Shown: positions 23,001 to 49,972, numbered from the stretch's first letter. The stretch: DNA of 64,000 nt from Macquaria australasica (GCA_005408345.1 SEMN01000150.1:992001-1056000), one strand, 5' to 3'. Notes: generated by a model not told the origin, from the letters alone. Numbers and translations are program-made.

Positions 23001-24303
23001 ATCAGAACAGCCAGCATTTGTGCTCTACCTACATCTCAGGTGGAGATTTAAACAGCCACAGCAGTAATAATGAACTTAGAGCCGCGACGATAAATCGATT
23101 GGTCAATTGACAGAAAATTAATTGTCACATACGATAATAAATGTGTTTCCTTTACTTACCATATATGACAGCAAACTGAATATCTTTGGGTTTCTATTCA
23201 TCACTATTTTCTGACCTTTCATGGACAAAAGAATCATTCGATAAATTGGGAAAATATTCTCCAAATTAATAGATAATGAAGAAAATTGTCGCAGCCCTAA
23301 ATGAACTGCTGTGGTCCTGTATGACACCACCATATGGGTGGACACCCTTGAAATTAAAATATCATTTCGATCTCGAGCTGACATAGGGATTGAAATAGCC
23401 AATGTTATACTACACAAGGGGTGGACAAAATAACAAGAACGCCTGACAATAAAATGCAGTTCAATACAACAAAACACAACCACATATTCTTTGAAATATT
23501 CTCCAAAAAATCAACAGTATAAATTACTTAGTGGTACCACACATTGCAGGACCACACAGTATATTATCAGGTGTTATTTTATCCACCACTGGTACGACTG
23601 GATGACACAAGAACAGGGGCATTACAGTTTAGAAAGGTTAACCATGTAAAAACATGAAGTTGGAACTACAGAACAGTGAAACACGAACTTGCACTGGTAG
23701 GCGTTTAATTGTAGGAACTGCCAGACTCATGACAGCAAGATACTTCATGTTCCTCATGATAACTTTCCTCATGTTTTACTTCCTAAACATTATTTTTGTC
23801 TGCTTCGGATTTAGTACAGGCAACCAAAAAACACCAGGTAATTTAGTTTAAAATCACAAAAGTTTACTTGAAAGCAGAATATTTAATTATTTATTGTGTG
23901 TCAACAAGAAAATGTGATGACATTTAGTCCAACTGCTTTGAAGCTTAATGTTTTTATTGTTTAAAAAAATTCAAAACTAGCTTTAATCTGCTATTTGAAA
24001 ATCACTGCAATCGGCATAAAATACATTGTAATGTCATGTCAGCATGTCAAACATGTTTCTTACCATCTTGAGAATCCTCAGCCGCACATACAGCAGTGAA
24101 ATCTGTCAAATCGAATTAAGATGAATGTTCAGTGGAATTACATTTGAATAAGATAAGCCTTTTATTGTCCCACAGTGGGGACATTTTTATATATATATAT
24201 AAATGTACATGAAAATATTTTTTGTACATTAGATAAATTGCAAAAAATGAATGCAATTGCATAAAAACTTACATATGACACCGAAGACCTTGATAAGCCA
24301 CAT
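14049..24303 (-). CDS. ten-Ig-domain type I membrane receptor, Fc-receptor-like/leukocyte Ig receptor type
   Basis: Eighteen exons in 5'-3' order: 24303-24273, 24102-24064, 22071-21781, 21667-21395, 21155-20868, 20197-19931, 18838-18548, 18317-18045, 17855-17586, 17402-17112, 16269-15997, 15909-15795, 15675-15518, 15427-15326, 14783-14715, 14520-14461, 14326-14258 and 14113-14049. They total 3225 nt, exactly 1075 codons with the stop. Residues 1-23 come from two small signal-peptide exons (MWLIKVFGVIYFTAVCAA), a layout seen in Fc-receptor genes. Residues 24-953 form ten Ig domains, almost all phase 1-1 exons. Type 1 domains carry PWxDVF...SxWTxTWY and end in LTVYG; type 2 carry SVxFSC...SSGWxYxWYKD. 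Residues about 959-981 are a hydrophobic helix (LLSISGCLFFGIIVVFLGCI). The roughly 90-residue tail is acidic and Ser/Thr-rich and has a single tyrosine (VDYITD), so no ITIM or ITAM. It is likely a leukocyte surface receptor; the ligand is unknown. Orthology to a named FCRL is not claimed. Confidence 0.85.
16464..16981. mobile_element. fold-back MITE family A, copy 1 (Ig-receptor intron)
   Basis: Long imperfect inverted arms. The left side reads TTAAAGAAATAAACTTTTTGGGAAA, with GCTTAGCATAAAGACTGGAGG further in. The right side carries the complement CCTCCAGTCTTTATGCTAAGC and ends CCCAAAATGTCCAACTATTCCCTTTAAA. There is no coding capacity. Four copies occur in this window. Confidence 0.8.
19631..19672. 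repeat. perfect 14-bp inverted repeat (hairpin)
   Basis: CAGAAGTGTGTATA and its exact reverse complement TATACACACTTCTG flank a 14-base spacer containing CGTACG. It lies in the intron between the fourth and fifth Ig exons, about 270 bp from the fourth. It could extrude as a cruciform or be the core of an old palindromic element; no function is shown. Confidence 0.7.
20324..20812. mobile_element. fold-back MITE family A, copy 2 (Ig-receptor intron)
   Basis: Same arms as the copy at 16464, including GTTAGCTTAGCTTAGCACAAGGACTG and AGAGTGGTATCAATCTC. It ends CCCAAAATGTTAAACTATTTCTTTAA. It sits in the intron between the third and fourth Ig exons. Confidence 0.8.
22890..23017 (-). other. possible optional 18-nt exon and vestigial signal-peptide exon
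   Basis: On the minus strand an ATG at 23017 opens a hydrophobic, signal-like reading (MLAVLIWILFSTPLLSSA) leading to a good donor, GTGAGA, at 22889. Spliced as a whole it would leave the Ig frame. However, an internal acceptor (CAG before 22907) defines an 18-nt cassette, 22907-22890, phase 1-1, encoding VTPTVY. This could be inserted between the signal peptide and the first Ig domain without changing the frame. It may be an alternative start, a cassette exon or a relic of a lost receptor copy. Confidence 0.35.
23075..23300 (+). repeat. interspersed repeat family C copy
   Basis: Begins near GACGATAAATCGATTGGTCAATTGACAGAAAATTAATTG and ends near AAAATTGTCGCAGCCCT. It shares TGAATATCTTTGGGTTT and the AATTAATxG phrases with copies at 1.4, 39.6, 43.8 and 44.1 kb. 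The open reading on the minus strand here is repeat sequence, not a gene. Confidence 0.7.
23417..23592. mobile_element. small inverted-repeat MITE (family D)
   Basis: The left end GGGGTGGACAAAATAACAAGAACGCCTGAC pairs with the right end CAGGTGTTATTTTATCCACC. About 175 bp with no coding capacity. A related end, GGGGTGGACAAAATAATAGAAACACCTG, lies at 46394. Confidence 0.7.
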
Positions 24304-25100
24304 TTTCCATTAAGCGGCACATGTAGATGCTGTGCTGCTGAGGCGAGTCATATATCCGCTGTGTAGTGAAGTTTGGTAAAGGAAATAGATTGCATGTTAC
24401 ATGGGCGTGTGTGACAAGTTAATTTCTAAACTCACCTCAGGACAGCAGCTTTCCTGTCTCTCTGACATCTGCTTTTCTTTTTGTTGAAGCAACAGGAAAT
24501 GTGTTGGTCAACCACACTCAGATGTTTGTGCTCTCAACATAAATTTCAATTGCTGAATTGTGCTGAAAAGTGACAACGTGTTTAGGGAATTGAAACAATG
24601 TGCAAGAATGTTAATTTATTAACAAGACTTGCAAGTGTGTTCTATACCAAATTGTGTTTGGTATAGAACATATATTATTATATATATTGTGTTTATTGTG
24701 CACAGTGTGTGTAAGAAAAAGAGGTTGGGTATATTTCTCAGAGGAGAATTAAAAGTAAGCAGAACTAAAACCAAAACTCTTTCTAAAAACACAAGTTACT
24801 ATTTTATCTTAGTGCAGTTTCAGAGAAGATACTTTTTAACCTGTAGGTGTGGTGTGATTTTGGGGACCTGAGCGGAAGCTGCAGCCTTTTTTTTTTTTTT
24901 TTTTAACACTTATGTGAACCCAGCCTTTTAACCACAAACATCACAGCGACATACTTTTTGCCTTCGACTGAAAATCGCTCTCTAGACATGCAAATAGAAA
25001 GAACTAAATTCCCACTGAAACTCACACAGGCCTGCATGCACACATTTTAAATTCATCTAAATGTTTATACGGTCACACATCATGTCTTTTGGCTATTAAG
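24304..25100 (-). promoter_or_regulatory. upstream region of the Ig-receptor gene
   Basis: This must contain the promoter and 5'UTR of the minus-strand receptor gene. Read on the minus strand, an ETS-type core (TTTCCTGTTGC, near 24490-24500) lies about 190 bp above the start codon. That is a site class used by myeloid and lymphoid genes, but one match proves little. No TATA box was convincing. A poly-T run sits near 24885. Confidence 0.35.
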
Positions 25101-25109
25101 AGTGATTAC

Positions 25110-25306
25110 CTCAGAAGAAAGCAAGTACTGACGTTATTAAACCGTCTGTGGTATGGTATGACTTCCTGCATGGCTGAGATGGTGTGCGTCCGGTTGTGAC
25201 GTTTCTGTTCTTCTGTCAGTGGTTTAGTTTCACCATACTCACCATAAGGTGTCAGTATAACACAGAAAATCCCATGATCTCCAATCTCGCCTCTGACCCT
25301 GGGCAT
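25110..25306 (-). pseudogene. PIF/Harbinger transposase relic (HARBI1-like fragment)
   Basis: A 66-residue open stretch contains GEIGDHGIFCVILTPYG, then EEQKRHNRTHTISAM, then RRFN. This follows the order of the Harbinger nuclease core, GDSGY...LLTP...RYNRxHxxTR...RRF. Upstream and downstream parts of the transposase and any terminal repeats were not found. The downstream GERTFG-type segment is replaced by unrelated residues, so it is a decayed fragment. The match is from memory of the family and is moderate. Confidence 0.5.
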
Positions 25307-25309
25307 ACT

Positions 25310-26800
25310 GTAGCTCTAAGAAAGCACATCAAATTAGCTGTTTCACACAAACTGGTACTTAAAAAAATAATAAAATAAACCCTACTCATCCTGTTGACAT
25401 ACTACTCCATCTAGTGTTACTTAATAAACCAACCTCTTCTTGCTCACCAAAACGTTTGTAAAACTAAGCAGTAAGATGGTCTTAATATGCAGTACCATAG
25501 TTTATATGGCAGTACATTTTTATGTTGAAAAAACAGGTGAAATGCTGTTAGAAAACTACTCTTTGCAATATACCTAACACATTGTACCTAACACATTGAC
25601 CATTGTAAGTGCTATTGTTTTTTATTATTTTAACCACAAAAAAAAAATTGAATTGAAATTGGTGGCCAGTAGTGTCTGTCTGAAGAGCAGCCACCAACAC
25701 CTAACCTGTGACCCAATCTGAATATCTTATGGGGACTATAACACTGGGGACATTTTGCAGTCATGTAAACATCCTAAGTAGCCAAAAACTAATTTTTTTA
25801 ATACTGGTGTCCTACTGTGGATCTTTCATTAAATATAACGTTTTCAAAAACAATAGGGAGTTAAGAGGACAAGTCAAGGCGTATCTATGGTGCAAGGTGA
25901 CAGGTTTTTAATAAAATCATACTTGAGCCATAAATTGAGTATTTGTCTGTGCTGTCTTTAGTTGAATAATTTTTGGGGTGCCTGGTTTTCCTTTTTTATC
26001 ACTATATTTTGACAGGACAGTAGAGAGAGACCTAAAAGTGACATGAGCTACCGGGGCGCCCCCTTAATTGTGGTTTCAAAGATTATGTTTAGATTAATGC
26101 TGCCTGTCTTACACCTGTCTTGGTTATACCTTGGATTTTGTAGATTTTTTGTAAATAAATCAAATTTTTAAAAAAAAATCAATACCTGTGAATATTTGGT
26201 CAACCATAACCTGCACAGCAACCTGGATCAGCACACCAGAGGAGGATTTGGAGTTGAGTTCAATGACATTTCACCGGGGTGGATGTTTGCCAGCACAGGC
26301 GTTTGTGAATCTCTGTCTAAAATGCTGTGTTTTCTAAAGGCGCTAAAGAAGCTTCAATTACTGCAGGCAGGATTCACAGCAGTAATAGCAAATTCCAATG
26401 ATGGCCCAGTCAAGGCCAGGAAAGAATAACAACATGCAAACACTCTTCCTAAACAAACTACTTCCATGTCACTGATTTGGTGTGCAGTGATGGCCTATAC
26501 TGTGAGCAGTGGGAATATAAAAGAGCAGCATTAAGAAAGGCCTCCAACTGCTCCAGCGTTGCTGCTCAGTGGCTGATCATACTGTGGTTGTAGTTGGCAG
26601 CTGTAAGGTGTGAATGAATGTGAGCAGGTGTAAAAAACACTAAACCAACGCGCTCAGTGAAACGAACCTTGTAAATGAAGGTTAAAAAAGAATCCAAGCC
26701 GATTACAGCTGCCATCTTTCGTGAAAGAGCAAGCTAGAAACTTTTCAGAGCCACCTTTAAGCCAACAGGTGGTAAGTGTTTGATACAGTGGAGTATTCAT
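25310..26800. other. intergenic region without recognisable gene
   Basis: AT-rich sequence with scattered short open frames, none with splice context or recognisable protein. AATAAATCAAATTTTTAAAAAAAAA near 26153 looks like the tail of a retroposon. Confidence 0.5.
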
Positions 26801-27817
26801 TTAAAGGGTCACTTCACCCTATCAATCAAAAAAGCCCTCACTTATCACTGGTTTTGTTTTATTATGCTGAGGTTAAGAGAGAAAGACCTACAACTTCTAT
26901 TATGTTGTAGAGCGTAGGTCCAAGAAAATTGTTGTTGCACAGTGTGTTTCTGAAGCAACACAAACAAAAATTCCACTCACTACCATCGAGGTGGCAGCAG
27001 AAATCTTAAGCCTCTTTCTATCCCTGAAATGTTCAGGAACATTTCCTGCATGGCGTCATGTGTAAATGGGAGCAGGGATCGATATTCAGGGAAATCTGTA
27101 CCGCCACCTCAAGGCCTAATAACATTTCATGGAAACAGGTACAGCTGTGTTGTGAATGAAAGCAGTAACATTGCAGGGACAAGCACTTGAAGGATAATGA
27201 CGCTTTCATGTGGAGCGAGCAAACCAATCACAAGACTCAGCTGGTGAAGTATTTGAATCCGCGACTTGTTTCCGGTTGGCTTTCCAATGCTTTCGCGGGT
27301 GATTTCATAACAGAATATTAAATACATTGCAAGAACATTGGCACCGGACAAAAACAGCTCCTCACCATGGATGTATTACAAGAACGTTTTATAAGTTATT
27401 ATTTATAAGCTCCTCGTCCGCCATGTTCCTGAAAATAATAACACCGCATACACCTCATCAGTGGTACACCTACATCCGGCCTTGCCCCCATCTTCTTCTT
27501 CTATTGAGTTTTACTGTATGGTGGTTGGCATCCATAAGTGTTGCATTACTGACTTCTGCTGAACTGTCCCTTGCCCCAACTATTCCCGCATTGCCATGGC
27601 ACGCGTGAAAAGGCGCAAGACAGAAATGTTCCTGAATGTAGCTCCATGTGTGAATAGTGAAAATCACTAGCGGTGCCTGAAAGGTTATCCCAGTAATTTA
27701 CCGGGAAGTTGGTGTGAAAGAGGCTTTAGAGCCGGATATATGAAGACCTGACCCGATCTGAAACCATCTGCATGGCTAGATACCGTTTTATGTAATTTGG
27801 ACGAACCATCCCTTTAA
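26801..27817. mobile_element. outer inverted-repeat element, interrupted by a second element
   Basis: The left border TTAAAGGGTCACTTCACC and the right border GACGAACCATCCCTTTAA form imperfect inverted ends of the TTAAAGGG type common in fish MITEs. The body is split: about 205 bp on the left and about 90 bp on the right of an inserted element at 27006-27728. Confidence 0.6.
27006..27728. mobile_element. inner inverted-repeat element with TTAA-like flank
   Basis: The short terminal repeat GCCTCTTTC (left, 27010) and its complement GAAAGAGGC (right, ending 27724) bound about 715 bp. The left flank is TTAA and the right flank TTTA, which suggests a decayed TTAA target duplication (piggyBac or Kolobok style). 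No transposase is encoded. It sits inside the element at 26801-27817. Confidence 0.55.
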
Positions 27818-28252
27818 TCACAATGGCACAACACCACCCCTTGAAAGCCAGCAGGTATGTTTCGGATTCATCAATTATAATGATGGACAAATTGCATTTA
27901 CGTCTAAATTCTCTTCAACCTCAAAATTTCATCTAGCCTAGATGTGTAGCATTTCATTGTAAGCATCATACAGTATCTCGAAATCTGTGTACAAACCCAC
28001 ATAATATATAATAAAATACAATTTTTATTACACGTCCATACAGTCATTGCAATAGCACATCCAAGGATTCACTGTTTTATTAGGTAGTACATATACATAC
28101 TTCAACAAACAGCACATGGACACAGGCAGAAAAAAACATGGCAAATATAGCCTTACATACATGTCACCAACTAAAATGACATACAACATTTGGCAAACTG
28201 GGATGGGTTGGGTGGCGTGGGTCTTCCCTGCATACTGGAAGGAGTGGGTGAG

Positions 28253-28254
<2 letters not shown>

Positions 28255-28290
<36 letters not shown>
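28255..28290 (+). repeat. (GT)n microsatellite
   Basis: About 18 uninterrupted GT units followed by a G-rich tract. The open frames read through it are artefacts of the repeat. Confidence 0.95.
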
Positions 28291-28292
<2 letters not shown>

Positions 28293-29035
28293 GGGGGGTG
28301 GGTGGGGGTGGGGGGGGTGGAAATGGATATGGAGATGTTGGTATGTTGTTCTGTCCCCTTCTTCATTATGTACACACTGCTGCACAGCCAGCCACGACTT
28401 TTTCTCTCACCTCCTCAAACACTCTGGACAAGATAAGAGACATAAAGAAAGGGTTAGAGGGATTTATTATATATGGGCACGCACACGCACACGCACACAC
28501 ACACATATAAACTCACCTTAAAACATAAGACCTGGACTTCTGCTGGTCCTTTAAAGGCACTGGTGGAAAGATAATTAAAGCAAGAAGAGGGTTAAATGGG
28601 GTCATGAGGTGTTAATAATCACTTTAGCCAGGAATGTTCTGGGAGAAAGTGTGTGTGGATTTTGTTTGAGGTTGTGTATGTGTGTCTGCGTGTGTGCGTG
28701 TGAGAGAAATCCTCAGCGTATTTTCTGTTGAGGATTATCTGGCTCGGTTTCTGCCCTCGTGGCCCGTTCTCCCTTCTTCTCACAGCACTCCACTCGCCCT
28801 GTTGACTCATGGTAATGTGAAGAGTTTGGCTGCGTGTCACATCATCTGGAGTCATTTTTAGAAGCTGTGGAGTGCCGCGCTGACATCACCCCTACCCCCC
28901 ACCCAAAGGCGCTCCCTGTCTAATCCCTCGTTTTTCCCTTGAGGGGGCCCTCCCATGTATGGCTGTGCCTGTCGGGAGACTGCATCCCGACACTCTGTAC
29001 AGACTCACAAGCGAGATCACGTCATCTATAAGGCG

Positions 29036-29474
29036 CAGTTTACACTTGGCATGAAAACGCGCCTTTGGTAATCTGATCACAAGCGGGCTGCTGTAAATAC
29101 AGACGTGAATGCATCCAAACACATCGAGGATGCGTTAAGATCTGATCACTCGAGCCACATCAGGGGGTGGTCAGGCAGGCATGTGACCCCATTTGCAGTA
29201 TAGTGTGAACACACGTGTCCCTGACCGCACTGAAGGTGAACTCTGTCGTGTTCATGTAGCACAACAACTGCATCCAGTTTATGTGCTAATGTCAAATGAC
29301 TAAGACAAGGAATTGAGGCCCTATATTCAAGGTTAAGTACCAAAATGACACCGCGCTCTTCCTCCAAGTGTCCAAGTGCAAAATGTAAAGTATTTTCTGT
29401 GAATGCGAACTGGAGAGAAAAATGTGATCACAAGTGGTCACTTTGAGATGCGTTCAGATGCCAGGTGTGAACTG
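29036..29474. mobile_element. hAT-like MITE
   Basis: The left end CAGTTTACACTTGGCAT and the right end ATGCCAGGTGTGAACTG are near-perfect inverted repeats beginning CAG, typical of hAT elements. The interior has GATCACAAG and GATCACTCGAG motifs and CpG-derived TG/CA changes. No clear 8-bp target duplication survives. 439 bp, non-coding. Confidence 0.75.
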
Positions 29475-31007
29475 TAATTGATGTCAGCTAGATATAAACA
29501 CAATCTGGATGTACAGTATCATCAGAGTAGGTGTTTACATGCACTTTAAAGTCTGGTGATGTTTTATATTTTTGTTATTGTGAACAAGTCCCATGAAAAA
29601 CCAATAATGAATCAATTAAACTAACAGGTATTTCCTGTGTCGCAAAGCCTGATATATCCATATTTGTCCAAAAACTATTAAAAACACCTCAGTGAGCCAC
29701 ACTGTTGCACTGGGTGACATGTTTCTTCATTCCCATGAACACAGACAATTTACTTTGTGAGTCAATGCCACATACACCGTCCTGCTGCTGCAAATACCCA
29801 TTAGCACTCCAAATCTGCTGCTGAAAATAGTCCCTGATAAATACACTATTTACTTCTGCTTGAATAATGTTTACTATAACCTGCACTTCCCTTTTTTTTT
29901 TTTTAAAAGTGGAAGTAGATTTACATATTTAGTAGGAACAAATGTCCTTGGGGCTGACAGATAGAAATGTAAATAATGACCAAATTGCATGCACACTGTA
30001 GTCAGACTAATGACACTAAAAGCAGCACATAGAAATGTGCTTTTTAACTCATTGCCTTCACTTAATTAACATGCGTTTTAATGTAGTGTAGGCCAAGACA
30101 GATGTATGCTAAGGAGGTGGTCATTAGGCGGAGAGGAGAAAAGGGGAGGAGGGGAGATATATGAGGTACCTGCCATCTAAAATATATGAAAAAATGTAAT
30201 TGGCCCCTTGCTTACATGTTCTGAATGTACAGCATGTAAAGTGATAGTGTTTCACAGTGCCGTAAAAAGAACCAGTGGTAGGACCTTTACAGTAAGATAA
30301 AACCATTATCCTTCACTCCTTTACAACCTTCAACTATTCCGTGCATCCCATTTATCAACATGTTCAGCCACCTGTCTCATCATTCTTCCCTGCTCAAATT
30401 GTTCTTTCTTTGTCCGTCTTGTTCATCTTGCCACCCTCTCTCACCACTTCCTGCTTTTTTTTTTAAAATACTTTAATGGGACGTCTCTTGTCAGCAGTTG
30501 AACTGACACTGTGAGCAAAGCCTCCTGGCACTCCTTTGAAAGGCTATGCCACTCAAGCATTTAAAAAGCTTAAATGGAAGAGCCTATACCAAAACCCGAA
30601 TGTGGCTGCCTAATAGTAAGGGTATAAATAGAAATGTTAAAGCTTTAAAAACATCAAATTTGGTATTTCTATTTGATTGGCATTAATCTTTGCCACATTA
30701 CCACATCCAAAAGCAGGGCTTGTGCAGCGCACGAGAGTCACAGAGGAGGAGGGTGGAGAGGAGGAAGCAGAAGTGGGGTGACACATATGAGAGGAGAGGG
30801 AAGGACAAATGAGTTGTTATTGAACACCATAAGTGTTAGTGATGGTCGTAACACGTGATTAAAGGATATTTTATTCGTGAGGGAAATATATAGCGATGAA
30901 ATGTGCTCCCACAAGGGACGTGTCTATGTCTAAAACACTGGACGACTGAACAATCTCAGTCTCTCTTGCACAGGAAGTTACTTACCTCTGGAGGTTTGGT
31001 TGTTGGT

Positions 31008-46960
<15,953 letters not shown>

Positions 46961-47014
46961 CGTGCTGACAGACGGCCAGTCCTCTGGATGAAGGAGCCAG
47001 GAGGGTCTTAGGTA

Positions 47015-47023
47015 ATATATATA
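47015..47023 (-). promoter_or_regulatory. TATA box of mybph
   Basis: TATATATAT on the minus strand, 55 bp before the mybph start codon, would place transcription initiation near 46990 and leave a 5'UTR of about 30 nt. A CAGTTG E-box lies at 47128-47133, which fits muscle control. Confidence 0.65.
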
Positions 47024-47343
47024 GCGTGAGGGTTGGTGGACTTGTAGACAACTCCACCCATTCCCTGATTTAGGCTACCCCCCTCCCCCCTCTGCCCTCC
47101 CTCAGTCACATCCTCATCTCTGGATGCAACTGATGTGGGGGGGGGGGGGGGTAAAGGCCAGGTATTAAATCCTGGCTTGTTTTAATAATACACTCAGTTT
47201 TTCACGTGTACAAGCTATTAAACCTGTATTTAAGTAATGGTCACACAGCCTAATAATTGATCATATAGTATTAGTGCCCTCTAGTGGATAATATAAAATA
47301 AACAGACAGCCAAGACAGGTAGTGATGTGAAGAATGGCATGAC

Positions 47344-47349
47344 TTTATT
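47344..47349 (-). promoter_or_regulatory. candidate poly(A) signal of nav1
   Basis: AATAAA on the minus strand, about 2.6 kb after the nav1 stop. If used, nav1 ends near 47325, about 0.3 kb upstream of the mybph promoter. Confidence 0.5.
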
Positions 47350-49972
47350 GTGTCCATTGCTCAATGTTAGACATATGGGATTCGATGTGGTTATAGAGAC
47401 ATGCCATACAACCATTATTAGGCCCCCTTTTAAGCCAAGTGCTCCTTCCTACTGGAGGAAGACAATAAAACCACCGAGGACGCCTGTTTTCTGCATACAG
47501 GGGCCATGCCTTCTCTTAGATCTCTACACGTTTTAGTGATTGTTGTCGCAGATGCACTGACTATTTACACTGTTTACAATAGTGATGCCATGTACAAAAG
47601 AGAAAGAAACCTTTACAAATATTTGCATAAGAAAAAACAAAATGTCTGCTCTTGAAAACAACGTGAAAAGAGGAAGATATCCAGTTATTAAAAATCCCTC
47701 CCGTGATAAGGTTAAGGTGTGGTAGGTCCAATGAAACACTTTGGGAAACACAGCAGGGATACATGCATCGACGTTACGTCTCCAGGCTAATATCTGCTCT
47801 TACGCTGCTTCCAACTCTCAGGCAACTCCTCAAAGATGTCAAGTCTTTCACACTTAAATGGTGTCAAAACGTGCACGAGCAGTCATGATACACATTCTCA
47901 TCTATTGCAGAGTTAACTGACACACACATCACCTTAACTAACAGCTTATCACCATGACAACCAGCCAAAGCTCAAAATTGATAACCCACTCTCCACCCGA
48001 ATCTGGTCATCAAGGTGACGACATTAAAGTGACATCAGAGTAGGTGAGAGGAAGTGATGATGTTTCCTCTAAATCGAGGCCTCCGTGTGGTAGATTAAAG
48101 CAGCTGGAAAGCGGCTTCAGGCCAAGTTGTGTTTCAGGCACAGATAGACTTAGGCATCGTGTCTCTACTTTACACCAGCACCCTGTTTGGAAAGTAGAGG
48201 AAGGTCTTGACAGAATATGGCAGTCTGAGGTACTTCAGGGCGGAGGGACACAGGGCTGAGAGGTTCAAGAATATCTCTACTACCTACAGTTTCCTCCTCT
48301 TACACGTCTTTTTATACTTCCTTCCTTCCTCACAAGAACAGTCAAGATGTGAGCAATAAATACTCTGTAATCTAGTACTCTAACATATATTATGTGCAAA
48401 CGAAGGAAAGGAATAGGAGGAAGCCACTTAAAAAATTAGTTTCGACCTTTCTTACCCCCAGCCCTTACTCTGACAGTAAGTCTTAAAACAACGTGTGAGA
48501 AGGAAACTGATTTCTACAGTCTGAAAAAAGGGAAGTTATCAAAGATATGAAGAGCAAATGCAATGGGAAAGGAACATTTTTGTACAGATTCTTACCACTT
48601 GATGGCAGTTTTTTTTTACTGATGTTCTCCACTTTCTCTTGTGGGATGATGAATGAGAAATGATCGAAACAGTGACGGTGCCTCTACACTGTGTGCCGCT
48701 GTCGATTATGGCATGTTAGGTATACATAGGTAGTAGTTACTGTATACAGATGATCGTTGAAGATGACTCAGTATAAAATCCTACAAAATGAAGATTCATC
48801 AAAGCTGTATCCTCATCTATCACAAGAGAATTTTGTGTTTTAAAACCAATATCTAAATACAGAATATACGCAAGCAGAGCCAGAAATGATAGGCCGTTTT
48901 GGCAGACTAGATAAATAAGCAGATTTCTTTTTTTTTTTCTGTTTTTACAATACAGTATGTTGAGTAGGGTCAATGTCAGTATCTGTGGTTACAATGTCAG
49001 TATATTATTGAAGGAAACCAGTGGCTACCGTCCACTGATGATGACATTTTCTTTACAGTCTGCCCCTAAAACCGATTCATTATTCTGTTCATTATTCACC
49101 CATGAATGTTACTCTTACAGCTTCACAGTTCTGATATTCGATCCATGAATGACACAATGGCTAAACTGAAAAGAAAAAAACATTCAAGGCCATTTTCATA
49201 GTTGAGTTATAGAGTGTGCGTTATATTCTATACCGAGCACCTTTGATAAGTCAGAAAGCACATCAGGAGAGCACTGAGGCAGGAATAAGTAGATGCTGCC
49301 ACCTAGAGGAATTACTGATGAACTGCATAAGTTGGTCAAACGCATAGTCCCCCCCGACCCACCACCCCGTTTGATACACAGTCACTGACACAGCCTCCTA
49401 AATCCAATTACCACAAGTAGAAAATAAAGTGCATTTTTGGCTGTTTGTCGAGTGATGATCCTACTTTGAGGAAATCAGAGTTACTTCCGCAAGGAACTTG
49501 AAGCATGCGCCATCCAAGAAAACCAATACAGTAAGCACCAATAGTTGTGGTGAAAGTTGTGGCGGTCAAAAGCGAAAAGGATGGGACTTGATCAATAGGA
49601 TTATAAGTAATATTTTGCATCATACTATTCCGGTTACCATGCACTTGCAGATTCAACAACCCATCTGGAACAAATTGAGGGCAGAGAAGAGACATGTCGA
49701 TGTCTTTCCCTGACATGATCATCACAGCTTCCTATGAAAGCAGTTTAATTGTCTTTCCAAAGTTCTGACAGCAGGGCAGAGCAAACCCTTTGTCCATAAT
49801 CACTCTCTCTCTCTCTCTATAGATCCTTTACATTTAGCTTTGTAGCTGCTCACTGAGCACACAGTTAAGTTAATCGTTGAGTCTTTAATGTCTCATTGGG
49901 ACTGCACCCGCTGTGTCAGCCGTGATAAAGAGTCCATAGTTCCATATCCTGACTGACAGTCGCATGTTATCC
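47350..49972 (-). other. nav1: probable 3'UTR of nav1
   Basis: No coding exon is seen in these 2.6 kb. The sequence is AT-rich and continuous with the nav1 terminal exon up to the AATAAA at 47344, so a long 3'UTR, usual for neuronal genes, is the simplest reading. Confidence 0.5.

Larger units (their letters stand above)
27818..31007 (-). other. 3' flank of mybph, with possible spliced 3'UTR
   Basis: Directly after the mybph stop, on the minus strand, AGAG|GTAAGTAAC near 30986 is a strong splice donor, so the 3'UTR may be spliced. AATAAA on the minus strand near 28023 could be a distal poly(A) signal. The only other items seen are a GT microsatellite, one MITE and unassigned AT-rich DNA. No other gene is supported. 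Confidence 0.4.

Noticed and set aside
23118..23483. Minus-strand open frame of 121 residues
   Set aside because: It runs through a family C repeat and a MITE end, with no protein similarity recognised.
14049..24303. Two or more separate receptor genes instead of one
   Set aside because: No second initiator with an in-frame signal peptide and no second transmembrane exon lies between the Ig exons. The phases run unbroken from 24303 to 14049. The stray leader at 23017 does not splice in frame to the Ig exons as a whole.
28190..28521. Open frames through the GT repeat and, similarly, at 37011-37218
   Set aside because: They consist of VCVCV-type residues read from dinucleotide repeats and have no other coding character.
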